Assembly: GCA_003569205.1 (NCBI GenBank)
Contig: BGOK01000013.1
Location: forward strand, 1 to 64,000
DNA length: 64,000 nucleotides
From: Verrucomicrobiota bacterium
GTDB taxonomy: Bacteria > Verrucomicrobiota > Verrucomicrobiia > Opitutales > UBA953
Direction: 5' to 3'
A program made the translations under genes and the position numbers. The notes beneath the pieces are model-generated. The model had not been told where the DNA came from. It saw only the letters and a program-made list of their open reading frames with translations, and searched no databases. Positions 7,206 to 15,669 of the stretch are shown here, piece after piece (position 1 is the stretch's first letter; the number at the start of each line of letters is the position of its first letter).

Positions 7206-7604
7206 ATGAGTAATCTATCTGGGATTTTCTCATTTAAAGGCCGAATCGGCCGTGGCGAATTCTTGGCCCATATTGCGGTAACTATTATTGTAATCGTATC
7301 GGGAATTACGGTTCTCTTTTCACCCCGCTTTTCGAGCCTCTTACCTGGTGGGGCCGGCGCAGCTATTTTTTACGCGTTCCTACTATTGGCCTTTTTTTGG
7401 TATATCCTAGCCTGCATGTCGAAGCGATGCCATGATCTTGGGAATCCAGGTATCTATATGCTAATCCCTTTTTATGGGCTGGATATGTTCGTCGGAGAGA
7501 GTGAATTAGGTGACAACGATTACGGCCCAAACCCGACAGGGGCTAATCGAGTTGACCCACGAGAGGGTGTAGTAAACAGCCAGGAGCCCCCAATCCCTGA
7601 CTGA
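7206..7604 (+). CDS. DUF805 family membrane protein
   Basis: 132 residues, close to the usual length for a stand-alone DUF805 protein. K-G-R-I-G-R-G-E-F near the start, hydrophobic segments at about 20-45 and 55-75, then S-K-R-C-H-D-L-G-N-P-G-I-Y-M-L-I-P-F-Y and E-L-G-D-N-D-Y-G-P-N-P. These are the family signatures also present in the DUF805-SEL1 fusion at 2239. It has the same upstream element and the same six bases before ATG as that gene. Integral inner-membrane protein of unknown role. The array context suggests it works with the SEL1 proteins, perhaps as the membrane half of a split version of the fusion. Confidence 0.85.
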   Translation: MSNLSGIFSFKGRIGRGEFLAHIAVTIIVIVSGITVLFSPRFSSLLPGGAGAAIFYAFLLLAFFWYILACMSKRCHDLGNPGIYMLIPFYGLDMFVGESELGDNDYGPNPTGANRVDPREGVVNSQEPPIPD

Positions 7605-7679
7605 GTTCGTCAGGGGAGGGGAATATAGGGATATCGCGAGCTATCGATTCCCCTTTGAGCGGGACCCGATCATGCAGTG

Positions 7680-7709
7680 TTGACTCGAACACTTTGACGA
7701 AATTACAAA
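7680..7709 (+). promoter_or_regulatory. Predicted leaderless promoter of phhB
   Basis: TTGACT (7680-7685), an 18-base spacer, TACAAA (7704-7709), then 8 bases to the ATG at 7718. A sigma70-like pair with the start codon at the expected transcription start and no Shine-Dalgarno sequence. Confidence 0.45.
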
Positions 7710-7717
7710 CCGCCATT

Positions 7718-8011
7718 ATGGCTTCACCGCTTCTTCCTCAGCAAATCCGCGACGCGCTGGTTGGACTCGACGGGTGGGAGTATGATGGGGTTAAAGTGTC
7801 GAAAGTCTTTAAGCTAAAGGATTTTCCGGCCGCCTTGGTCTTCACGAATCGCGTCGGGGCGGTGGCAGAGCAAATGAACCATCACCCCGATATCCATCTT
7901 TGTTGGAATGTGGTGACTTTGGTCCTCACCACGCACGATGCGGGGGTAAAGGTGACGGCGCGGGATATCGCCCTGGCCCACGCGCTCCATGCGATTCCCT
8001 TATCTGACTGA
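7718..8011 (+). CDS. phhB: Pterin-4a-carbinolamine dehydratase
   Basis: 97 residues, the normal size for this single-domain cytoplasmic enzyme, which dehydrates 4a-hydroxytetrahydropterin after aromatic amino-acid hydroxylation. The family signature is visible: E-Q-M-N-H-H-P-D-I-H, then W-N-V-V-T-L-V-L-T-T-H-D-A-G-V-K-V-T-A-R-D. The two adjacent histidines and the later histidine are the expected catalytic set. The ATG at 7718 is chosen because M-A-S-P-L-L-P leads directly into the fold. An earlier in-frame start at 7655 would add about 21 residues with no family match. No pterin-dependent hydroxylase is nearby, so the gene stands alone between accessory genes. Confidence 0.9.
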   Translation: MASPLLPQQIRDALVGLDGWEYDGVKVSKVFKLKDFPAALVFTNRVGAVAEQMNHHPDIHLCWNVVTLVLTTHDAGVKVTARDIALAHALHAIPLSD

Positions 8012-8128
8012 GTGTCGGCTTCTTTCGTTGGGCACTTACCCTTGAGCGATAAGCCCTCCGGCTTGGGTTGAACGACATAGCTTGAAGGAAAGGGCCGCTG
8101 GCTTGCCCGTAGCAGCCCGCTTGCCGAA

Positions 8129-8156
8129 TTGACGCAGCCCCTTGGGCTTGTATTAG
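8129..8156 (+). promoter_or_regulatory. Predicted leaderless promoter of the papain-like protease gene
   Basis: TTGACG (8129-8134), 16 bases, TATTAG (8151-8156), then AAAGGG and the ATG at 8163. The purine run touches the ATG, too close to act as a Shine-Dalgarno sequence. The array's ATCGATGCA element is absent here. Confidence 0.5.
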
Positions 8157-8162
8157 AAAGGG

Positions 8163-9719
8163 ATGCCCCTGACCACCCGCCCCTGGATTGTCGCCGTCCT
8201 TCTTGGTTTGCTGGCCCTGTTACCGGCATCGGGGCACGCAGAGATTACGACCGAAGACGTGAAGGCCTCTGAGGGCTATGAGGCAAAGGCGGACCAGGTC
8301 GAGAAGCCCGCCCACGCCGCTTACCCCCGGCCGTTTTCTCGGCCCAGTTCCATGGGGGCGGACTACGATACCTGGCGTGATGCCAAAGGCCCGGACATCG
8401 GCGAGACGGCCGTGGATATCAAGCGCTTGCCATCGCGCGTCGATAACTCCACCCGCCCGCAGTTCCCTCCTATTTACAAACAGAAAGGTGGAGCCTGTGG
8501 TCAGTTCACGTCGATCGCCTCAATCTTCACCTACGAAATGAACCTCCTGAACGGCACCGAGGCCAGCACCGAGGCCACGCAATTCCCTGCGGATTTCTCC
8601 TGGAACATGTGTAACGCGGCCAATAGCGCGCAAGGCTCGGAAGCGTATCATGGTTGGGAAACGGCCAAGCATATCGGCATCCCCACCGTCAAATCCTACG
8701 GCCGCGTGGAGGCAGACAAAGACAAGATTGGCACGTGGGCGAACGGTTACCCCATCTGGCGCGAGGCGATGGAGTATCGCGTCGCTGGCTATCGCTACAC
8801 CCCGACCGCCACCGTCTCTCAGATCAACGAAGCCCGCGGTTGGCTCTTCGATCGTAACCAACCCAAAGCCGGCAAAGCATCCATCGGTGGATTGCTGGCG
8901 CTGGACGGACGCATGGGTGAGCTCAAAAAGGTCACGCGGACGATTCCCGAAGGAGATTACCTAGCGGGCGAAGATGTCTGGATCCATTGGGGGCCGACCG
9001 GTTACGGGCACGGCATCACTTGTGTGGGCTACGATGACCAGGTCGGGTTTGATGTGAATGGTGACGGTAAAGTGACCAATGACAGCGACATCAACGGCGA
9101 TGGCAAAGTCACCCTCGCGGATCGGGAGCGCGGGGCTTTCATCGTGGTCAACTCATGGGGAAAGACCTGGTCGAAAGACGGTAAAATTTACCTGCTCTAC
9201 AGCGCGATGGTCGATCCCACTTGGCAACGCGGCAACTACCTCGGACGGATTGAGGTTACCCGGCATATTCCCCGCAGCACCTTGAAACTAAAGCTCGCTT
9301 GCAATAAGCGCTCGGACCTGCGGGTGACCATCGGCATCGCCGGCGACAAAGACGCCACGAAACCCGAACATGAACTCGCTCCGCAAGCCCTCAATGGCTG
9401 GCCGCTCTTTGGTAAGCCCAAGAATAACGTTGGCGAAGTCCCGCTCGCTGGACCAGGGGATGAAAGCCCGCTCGAAGTCGGCATAGACCTCACGCCCTTG
9501 CTCAGCAAGTTAGGCTCGAAGTCCGCGGGGGAAGGTCGTCTCTTCCTCAGCTTCAGTTCCGCGGAAAAAAGCGACGCTACTGGTGTGCTCCACGCGTGTG
9601 CCATCCGCCATTACGATGACAAAGGCGCCTTCATCCGAGAGTCCCTCATAAACGTTCAAGACGGCACCTTCGGCAAAAACACCCTCACGCTCACCACGGT
9701 CCTTCCCCGGCAGCGCTGA
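8163..9719 (+). CDS. Secreted papain-like (C1A) cysteine protease with calcium-loop insertion
   Basis: 518 residues. The signal peptide ends A-S-G-H-A. Catalytic motifs of the papain fold are in order: K-Q-K-G-G-A-C-G-Q-F (nucleophile Cys in a G-x-C-G context, with a Gln before it), Y-G-H-G-I-T-C-V-G-Y-D-D (His), V-V-N-S-W-G-K-T-W (Asn). Between His and Asn lie two dockerin/EF-hand-like loops (D-V-N-G-D-G-K-V-T and D-I-N-G-D-G-K-V-T), a plausible calcium site. About 160 C-terminal residues look like a beta-rich domain without a clear family. The signal peptide and first 20 mature residues (E-I-T-T-E-D-V-K-A-S-E-G-Y-E-A-K-A) align without gaps with the SEL1 protein at 3191. Probably an exported peptidase; substrate unknown. 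Confidence 0.82.
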   Translation: MPLTTRPWIVAVLLGLLALLPASGHAEITTEDVKASEGYEAKADQVEKPAHAAYPRPFSRPSSMGADYDTWRDAKGPDIGETAVDIKRLPSRVDNSTRPQFPPIYKQKGGACGQFTSIASIFTYEMNLLNGTEASTEATQFPADFSWNMCNAANSAQGSEAYHGWETAKHIGIPTVKSYGRVEADKDKIGTWANGYPIWREAMEYRVAGYRYTPTATVSQINEARGWLFDRNQPKAGKASIGGLLALDGRMGELKKVTRTIPEGDYLAGEDVWIHWGPTGYGHGITCVGYDDQVGFDVNGDGKVTNDSDINGDGKVTLADRERGAFIVVNSWGKTWSKDGKIYLLYSAMVDPTWQRGNYLGRIEVTRHIPRSTLKLKLACNKRSDLRVTIGIAGDKDATKPEHELAPQALNGWPLFGKPKNNVGEVPLAGPGDESPLEVGIDLTPLLSKLGSKSAGEGRLFLSFSSAEKSDATGVLHACAIRHYDDKGAFIRESLINVQDGTFGKNTLTLTTVLPRQR

Positions 9720-9808
9720 TCAATGCCTTGATAAGCCAGCTGAGCAGGGGATTGCTCGGGCCCAACAAAGGGTTGAATCCAGCTTTAAATCAGGGGACGA
9801 AAGTAAAA

Positions 9809-9881
9809 TGGGCCCACCCGGATTTGAACCGGGAACCAAGGAATTATGAGTTCCCTGCTCTAACCATTGAGCTATAGGCCC
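9809..9881 (-). tRNA. tRNA-Ile2 (CAU anticodon, lysidine-type)
   Basis: 73 nucleotides. Acceptor arm GGGCCTA pairs with TGGGCCC and the discriminator is A; CCA is not encoded. D-arm GCTC..GAGC, anticodon loop CTCATAA with anticodon CAT, T-arm with GGTTCAAATCC. CAT could be elongator or initiator Met, but the body closely follows bacterial Ile2 tRNAs (for example the GAGCAGG..ACTCATAA.. CTTGGT region). I read it as the tRNA whose C34 is converted to lysidine by TilS to decode AUA. Confidence 0.85.
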
Positions 9882-9969
9882 GTAAGAGAGGTTTTTAGTC
9901 CAAAAGGGGGGCGGAGGGGAAGCGGATTCGCCGGGTTGAAATATCCGGGGGAGTGACCATGGTGGGGAC

Positions 9970-11118
9970 ATGTCACCCCCAGCCGACTTCTCGCGGCGTA
10001 CTTTGCTCAAGGGCCTGCTGGCCGCCCCATTCCTCGCGGGGTGCTCATCGTGGCGCTCGCCGAAGACGCCTGACTTGGTTGATTCGGCCAAGGGGCCCGG
10101 TGCCGGTTGGTCCATCGTGGTTTTTCCCGATACGCAGAACTACGCCAAGTACGCCAAGAACCAGGCGAACTTCGACCTGATGACGAAGTGGGTGCTGGAG
10201 CATCGCAAGGCTTGGAATGTCCAGCTGGTGATGCACGAGGGTGACTTCGTGGAACAGAACAACATCGCGGTCGGCGGCGGTCGTGGGTTCGGCGACCAGA
10301 ATTCGGATTCGCAATGGAAGTCCGCCAAGCGCGCCCTCCAGGTCTTCGATGGCGTGCTCCCGACAGTCTTCACGACGGGTAACCACGACTACGGCGAACG
10401 GAATGCCGAAACGCGTGAGACACAGTTCAATGACTACTTTCCACTGACCCATAATCCGCTGACGTGCGACGGGAAGGGTGGGGGCATTTTCCTCGAGGGT
10501 CCCCCGACCCGCGATGGGAAGGTGACGTTGGAGAACGCCGCTTACTCGTACCGCGCCCCAGATGGACGCGACCTCTTGATGGTCGCCCTCGAATGGAGTC
10601 CGCGTCGACAAGCGGTCGAGTGGGCCCGTGAGCTCTTCGCCCGTCCGCGCTTCCGTAACCATTTCGGCATCTTACTGGTCCATGATTACTTACTGCCCAG
10701 TAGCCTGCGCGATGGTCAGGACGGCGATCGCAAGCGCCCCGGTAACCCGCATTGGTATAAGACAGGGGCTGACGGGGATGCCCATGACGGCGAAGAACTC
10801 TGGCAGGCGTTGGTCCGCAAGACCCCCAACCTACGGCTCGTTCTCAACGGCCATGAGATGAAGACCCACGTGGGCTATCGTAACGACGAGAATGACGTCG
10901 GACACGACGTCCACCAGATGCTCTTCAACGCTCAAGGCCTCGGCGGCGGCTCTGATCATCGCGGCAACGGCGGCGACGGCTGGCTGCGTCTGCTCACTTT
11001 TGAGCCGGATGGCCGGACTCTGTCCGTGCGTACCTTCTCGCCGCTTCGACAGAAGGAAGGCCGCCCCCACTATTGGGACGACCCTAGCTGGCGCTTCGCG
11101 GTGGACCTCGGCGGCTGA
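9970..11118 (+). CDS. Tat-exported metallophosphoesterase lipoprotein
   Basis: 382 residues. The N-terminus has a twin-arginine motif (S-R-R-T-L-L-K-G) followed by a lipobox (F-L-A-G-C), so it should cross by the Tat route and be lipid-anchored. Calcineurin-like phosphoesterase motifs follow: F-P-D-T-Q-N-Y (first metal ligands), H-E-G-D-F-V-E-Q-N, T-G-N-H-D-Y-G-E, L-V-H-D-Y and L-N-G-H-E-M-K-T-H. This set matches a binuclear-metal phosphatase with Asp in place of the usual first D-x-H histidine, a known variation in extracellular members. The substrate cannot be told. It has no operon partners on the same strand and runs towards a sulfatase gene; the two stop codons are 10 bases apart. Confidence 0.85.
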   Translation: MSPPADFSRRTLLKGLLAAPFLAGCSSWRSPKTPDLVDSAKGPGAGWSIVVFPDTQNYAKYAKNQANFDLMTKWVLEHRKAWNVQLVMHEGDFVEQNNIAVGGGRGFGDQNSDSQWKSAKRALQVFDGVLPTVFTTGNHDYGERNAETRETQFNDYFPLTHNPLTCDGKGGGIFLEGPPTRDGKVTLENAAYSYRAPDGRDLLMVALEWSPRRQAVEWARELFARPRFRNHFGILLVHDYLLPSSLRDGQDGDRKRPGNPHWYKTGADGDAHDGEELWQALVRKTPNLRLVLNGHEMKTHVGYRNDENDVGHDVHQMLFNAQGLGGGSDHRGNGGDGWLRLLTFEPDGRTLSVRTFSPLRQKEGRPHYWDDPSWRFAVDLGG

Positions 11119-11128
11119 GGGGCTCGGG

Positions 11129-12523
11129 TTACTTCGTCACCACGTCAATCAGCTGACTGCGGACCGGTACGACCCCTTGGCGGTGTTCGGCCACCGCTTC
11201 GGTGAGCCGACGTACCACATCGGGGTATTGCGCGGAGACCTCAAGGGCCTCAGCCGGATCGCGGGCTAGGTTAAAGAGGAGTGGCTGCTCATGCGTCACG
11301 GCCTTGGGGTCGCCATAGGAACCTTGGGTGATGAAATGGATTTTCCAATCGCCCAGACGGGCCGCGAAGAGCCGCTCGCCGCGGTAGTAGCAGAACAACC
11401 CTCGGTCGACCGACTGGCCTTGCAGCAGGAGAGGGGATAGGTCGGTACCGTCCAAGGGGCGAGAGGCGGGCAGCTCCGCCCCAGCGAGCTTCGCCAAGGT
11501 CGGGTAAAGGTCCAGCATGGTGGCGACATTATCGGTGGTTCCTGGTTTGATTTTGCCGGGCCACCACGCGATGCCGGGGACGCGCATCCCGCCTTCCCAG
11601 GTGCTACCCTTGCCGTCTTTCAGCGGGCCGGCGCTGCCACCGGTCTCGGTGCCCATCAACGTCCACGGGCCATTGTCGCTCGTGAAGAATACCAGCGTGT
11701 TCTCGGCGAGGCCATGCGCCTTGAGCGCCTTGAGCACCTCACCGACGTTCCAATCCAATTCGGCCAGCACATCTCCGTAGATGCCCCGCGGGCTCTTGCC
11801 CTTGAAGCGTTCCGAAGCGAACAACGGTGTGTGCGGGAAGGTATGGGGCAGGTAGAGGAAGAAGGGGCGGTCTTTGTTTGCACCGATGAACTTCACGGCC
11901 TCCGCGGCGTAGCGCTGGGTCAGCTGCGTCTGATCGGTCCGCGGCTCCAGCAGGTCTCGGCCACGATAGAGCGCCGCGTCCCACCACTCCGGTTGCTGTT
12001 GGACCAGCGCATTGGCGCGGGCGGGCTTGGACACGCTCGACGGGTTCATGTCGTTGGAGTGCATCAAACCGAAGTGGTAATCGAAGCCGTGCGCCAGCGG
12101 GTGGTGTTCCGGACGGTCATTGGCCCAAACCCCGAGGTGCCATTTACCGATCAGGCCCGTGGCGTAGCCGGCGGACTTGAGAGTTTCGGCGAGGGTGACT
12201 TCTTCCTTCGGCAAACCACCTGTGGAGATTGCACGCAAGACGCGGTACTGGTTGTGCGCCATGCCGGATCGGATTGGGTAGCGGCCGGTCAGTAATGCGG
12301 CACGGCTCGGGGTGCAGACTTCGGCAGCAGAATAGAACTGCGTGAAGCGGAGACCCTCGGCGGCCATTTGATCCAAGTGCGGCGTCTTGATGGTCGGGTG
12401 ACCATAGCAACCGAGGTCGCCGTAGCCTAAGTCATCGGCTAGAAAGACCACGATGTTTGGTTTCGGGGCCGCTTGGCCGGCGATACCAAGCAAGGTCAGC
12501 AATAGGAGCAAGCAGGGGCGCAT
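11129..12523 (-). CDS. Secreted sulfatase (arylsulfatase type)
   Basis: 464 residues from the ATG that opens M-R-P-C-L-L-L-L-L, a signal peptide ending G-Q-A-A. Sulfatase motifs: [14 protein letters not shown] (metal ligands), then [13 protein letters not shown], a textbook C-x-P-S-R site in which the Cys becomes formylglycine. G-K-W-H-L-G, P-H-T-P and S-D-N-G-P-W complete the active site. Such enzymes cleave sulfate from polysaccharides or small esters; the substrate is not predictable. No formylglycine-generating enzyme gene lies in the window, so maturation depends on one elsewhere. It faces the phosphoesterase gene tail to tail. Confidence 0.93.
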   Translation of the reverse strand: MRPCLLLLLTLLGIAGQAAPKPNIVVFLADDLGYGDLGCYGHPTIKTPHLDQMAAEGLRFTQFYSAAEVCTPSRAALLTGRYPIRSGMAHNQYRVLRAISTGGLPKEEVTLAETLKSAGYATGLIGKWHLGVWANDRPEHHPLAHGFDYHFGLMHSNDMNPSSVSKPARANALVQQQPEWWDAALYRGRDLLEPRTDQTQLTQRYAAEAVKFIGANKDRPFFLYLPHTFPHTPLFASERFKGKSPRGIYGDVLAELDWNVGEVLKALKAHGLAENTLVFFTSDNGPWTLMGTETGGSAGPLKDGKGSTWEGGMRVPGIAWWPGKIKPGTTDNVATMLDLYPTLAKLAGAELPASRPLDGTDLSPLLLQGQSVDRGLFCYYRGERLFAARLGDWKIHFITQGSYGDPKAVTHEQPLLFNLARDPAEALEVSAQYPDVVRRLTEAVAEHRQGVVPVRSQLIDVVTK

Positions 12524-12590
12524 GGACGAAGCAAAGCATCGCCGGCCTTCGCCTCCAAGCAAAGTTTTGTGGTAGCCCAAACTTCCTTGA

Positions 12591-13382
12591 TCACGCCCCG
12601 TAGCGGGCTTCGAAGTCGGACAGAGTCTGGGCTAGCCAAGGGTAGTGGGGTTCGGTGCGGGCGATGGTCTCGCGGCGGATATCGTCTGGCACTCCGTAGA
12701 GGCCATGCGCGATGGCACCCGCGATGGCGGCGAGGGTGTCGGCGTCACCGCGGATGGAGCACGCAGCGCGGATAGTTTCCTCGTAGGTCTCGCACTCGGT
12801 GGCTAAGGTCACGCAATCGGGCACGCAGCCTTGGCAGGTCTCGTTGAAGCGGTGATTCTTCTGAACGAAGTCCCACGTCGGCAGCTCAGGGTAGAATCGC
12901 ATAGCTGCGGCTCGGACCGCCGCAGGGTCGCGGGTTTGCCGGGCTACCCAGATACTGAGTGCGGTGCATTGGGCGCCTTTGATGCCCTCGGGGTGGCAAT
13001 GGGAAGGCTGGGCCGTGAGCGCTGCGAGCTCCAGGACCTCGACCTCGCTTTGCGCGACCCAGGCGACCGGCGAGACCCGCATGGCGGCGCCATTACCGTA
13101 GGAGTCCTTATCATAAGTCCCGCCCGCGGTGGCCCAGGCATAGAAACCTGATCCCCAGCAGGGGGGCATGGGGGCCGTGGAATGCTCCGTTCGCCGGATG
13201 GCCTCCAAGAGATAAGGACGGAAGTCCCGTTGCCCATCCAGCAGGGCCTGGGCGATCGCGCCGGTGAGGATACCGTCGTCCGTCGGGCAGGAACGCTCGG
13301 TAAACAAGGGAAAAGCGGGGTCGGCGTTCTGGGTGAACTCCAGAACTGACCCAATCGTATCTCCAGCGAGGGCTCCAAGCAT
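12591..13382 (-). CDS. ADP-ribosylglycohydrolase family protein
   Basis: 263 residues. The family motifs are visible from the first residues: [10 protein letters not shown], then P-T-D-D-G-I-L-T (the T-D-D metal-binding segment; the common next residue Thr/Ser is Gly here), [10 protein letters not shown], and [15 protein letters not shown] near the end. The all-helical DraG fold binds two magnesium ions and removes ADP-ribose from proteins or small molecules in the cytoplasm. No ADP-ribosyltransferase or toxin partner is adjacent, so a housekeeping or macrodomain-like clean-up role is as likely as any. The start at M-L-G-A-L is the usual family start. Confidence 0.88.
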   Translation of the reverse strand: MLGALAGDTIGSVLEFTQNADPAFPLFTERSCPTDDGILTGAIAQALLDGQRDFRPYLLEAIRRTEHSTAPMPPCWGSGFYAWATAGGTYDKDSYGNGAAMRVSPVAWVAQSEVEVLELAALTAQPSHCHPEGIKGAQCTALSIWVARQTRDPAAVRAAAMRFYPELPTWDFVQKNHRFNETCQGCVPDCVTLATECETYEETIRAACSIRGDADTLAAIAGAIAHGLYGVPDDIRRETIARTEPHYPWLAQTLSDFEARYGA

Positions 13383-13500
13383 GGCCGAAGCCTGTCTTAT
13401 CGGCTGATAAAAGAAAGCATCGGTTCGGGGGATGACAGACGAAACTCCATTGCAGGTTCTGGGGTTTTATCCGTGAATGACTCGCCCTAGGGCTACCCCC

Positions 13501-15669
13501 ATGCTTCCCCGTATCCTCTTGTTGGCTCTCTCCCTGACTAGCCTAGCCGTGACCTCTCTGGGTGCTGCTCCAGGCAAGGCCGCCAGGAAGGACGCCAAGG
13601 AGGCTGCCGCTGAGGCCGCCAAGCCCAAGGTCCCAGCTAAGCCGATCGCGCCGGCCGCGGCTGTCCCCGTCGTCCCACCAGCCAATGCCGTTTGGCGCGT
13701 TTGGAAGGACAATCAGGGACGGACCGTCGAAGCCATGTTCTGCGGACTCTCCGGGGAATTCATCACGCTGCAAACTAAGGACGGTAAGACCTATCACTTT
13801 AACGGCAATGTCCTCTGTCCGGAAGACATCGCTTTCGCCAAAGAGTGTGCCACGAAGTCACGTGCGTCGGGCTTCAGTGGCTTGAGTGTGGCCCAGGCCG
13901 CTGCCGATATTGATCGTCTGGTCGGCGCCGCCCTCGCCGCCAAAGGCCAGCAACTAAACGCTCCAGCGTCCGACGAACAGTTCCTGCGGCGGATTTACGT
14001 CGATGCCGTCGGCCGCGTGCCAACCGCCGCGGAAGCCACCGCTTTCTTGGACGACCGTTCCGCCGATAAGCGCGCCAAACTCATCGATAAAGTCGTCTAT
14101 ACTTCAGGCTACTCGCTGCAGATGTTTAACTGGATGGCTGACCTCCTGCGCGTGAAAGACACTTTCTACAAGGGAGTCCCCGCGTTCAGCTTCGAGGATT
14201 GGCTCAAGACTCGCATCGCTGCTAATGCCCCGTGGGATAGTATGGTGCGCGAGATGCTCACCGCCGATGGTCGGTTGAGCGATAACGGTGCGGCGGGTTT
14301 CTTGCTGTATGATGCGGAGATGCCCCTGGATGGCGTGTCCAACCTGATGACGACTTTCTTGGGAAGTAATATGGCCTGTGCGCAATGCCACGACCATCCG
14401 CTCGCCGATTGGACGCAGCGTGACTTCTACCAGATGGCGGCGTTTTTTGGTGCGACGGACGGTAAGGACGAGATGGTCATTAGCCAGGTCAAGAAGGCCA
14501 TCGGTAAGGACGACTCCGTTCCACAGAATATTTCGCGTCGCATTGCGGATTTCAACGCGTTCCGGCTAGAGGATAGCACCAAGCAGAAGCTGACCTTCCC
14601 GAAGGACTATAAATACAAGGACGCTAAGCCCAATAGCCCCGTCTCGCCTGCGCTGATTCATTGGGAGAAGTCCGATCGCTCCCTCCCGGCCTACGCGATC
14701 GATGTCTCTAAGCCGGCCCAACTGCGCAACCATTTCTCCCAGTGGATGACCAGTCCGCAGAATCCCCGCTTCGCGGCCAATATCGCCAATCGCTTGTGGA
14801 AGAAGGCCTTTGGACTCGCTGTGCAGGAGCCCGTCGACGACATCGATGTCTATAGCGAGGCGAGCAACCCCGCCTTACTCCAGCACCTCACGCAGGTGAT
14901 GAAGTCCGCCCGCTTTGACCTACGCGAGTTTCAGCGCGTCCTCTACAACTCCAAGACGTACCAGGCATCGGCCAGTGCTTCCCCCGACCTCAGCCAGGGA
15001 CCTTATCTATTCAATGGCCCGATCATCCGCCGGCTAACCGCCGAACAAACCTGGGATAGCCTGATTGTGAACGCCGTCGGCGCCAACGCCGACAACATCC
15101 TCCTCCGACGCGGTGATGACCTAAAGAAGATGGCTTTACCTGAAGGGGCCGTCACGGCGGCCGCTGTCCGGCAGGTCTATGAAGGCATGAAGGCCGCTGG
15201 CCTTAGTAGTAAGGGTGGGGCGGCCAAGAAATCGTCGGGCGGTTCGACCGCTGGCCTAGCCACTGGGTATGACGGCGAAAAGCCGACGACGAAGTATAAG
15301 TTGCTCTTGGCCCGGGCGAGTGAATTGCCGCAACCCGCGTCAGAGACGCACTTCCTCCGCGTCTTCGGTCAAGGCGACCGCCAGCTGGCTGACTCCGCCA
15401 CCAACGATGGTAGCGTGCCGCAGGTTCTGCAGTTGATGAATGGCAACGTCGGTCGCCTCGTTTCGGATCTCAAGTCTCACTCGGTTGTCGCCGCCTATGC
15501 GGAGAAGACCCGCGAGGCGCAGATTTCTTCGCTCTACCTTTCGTACCTCTCGCGTCGTCCGAACGCCCGCGAGATGAGCGCTGCCGGCAAGGGCCTGTCC
15601 GATGGGCTCAGCTTGGCTGACCTCGCCTGGGCCCTCGCGAACACCCGTGAATTCCTCTTTATCCAATGA
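13501..15669 (+). CDS. DUF1549/DUF1553 planctomycete-type secreted protein
   Basis: 722 residues from ATG 13501, which opens the signal peptide M-L-P-R-I-L-L-L-A-L-S; an ATG at 13477 only adds eight residues. After an Ala/Lys-rich linker and a small beta segment (A-V-W-R-V-W-K-D), DUF1549 (PSCyt2) covers about 140-330 with M-A-C-A-Q-C-H-D-H-P-L-A-D-W. DUF1553 (PSD1) covers about 420-690 with R-F-A-A-N-I-A-N-R-L-W-K and Y-L-S-Y-L-S-R-R-P-N. The C-A-Q-C-H motif is heme c-like. These proteins are a hallmark of Planctomycetes and Verrucomicrobia and are almost always followed by a DUF1501 gene, as here with a 4-base ATGA overlap. Role unproven, often linked to polymer use. Confidence 0.9.
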   Translation: MLPRILLLALSLTSLAVTSLGAAPGKAARKDAKEAAAEAAKPKVPAKPIAPAAAVPVVPPANAVWRVWKDNQGRTVEAMFCGLSGEFITLQTKDGKTYHFNGNVLCPEDIAFAKECATKSRASGFSGLSVAQAAADIDRLVGAALAAKGQQLNAPASDEQFLRRIYVDAVGRVPTAAEATAFLDDRSADKRAKLIDKVVYTSGYSLQMFNWMADLLRVKDTFYKGVPAFSFEDWLKTRIAANAPWDSMVREMLTADGRLSDNGAAGFLLYDAEMPLDGVSNLMTTFLGSNMACAQCHDHPLADWTQRDFYQMAAFFGATDGKDEMVISQVKKAIGKDDSVPQNISRRIADFNAFRLEDSTKQKLTFPKDYKYKDAKPNSPVSPALIHWEKSDRSLPAYAIDVSKPAQLRNHFSQWMTSPQNPRFAANIANRLWKKAFGLAVQEPVDDIDVYSEASNPALLQHLTQVMKSARFDLREFQRVLYNSKTYQASASASPDLSQGPYLFNGPIIRRLTAEQTWDSLIVNAVGANADNILLRRGDDLKKMALPEGAVTAAAVRQVYEGMKAAGLSSKGGAAKKSSGGSTAGLATGYDGEKPTTKYKLLLARASELPQPASETHFLRVFGQGDRQLADSATNDGSVPQVLQLMNGNVGRLVSDLKSHSVVAAYAEKTREAQISSLYLSYLSRRPNAREMSAAGKGLSDGLSLADLAWALANTREFLFIQ

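Noticed and set aside
9809-9881. Elongator or initiator tRNA-Met for the CAT anticodon
   Set aside because: The stem and loop sequences fit bacterial Ile2 (lysidine) tRNA better; the initiator lacks the needed acceptor mismatch here.
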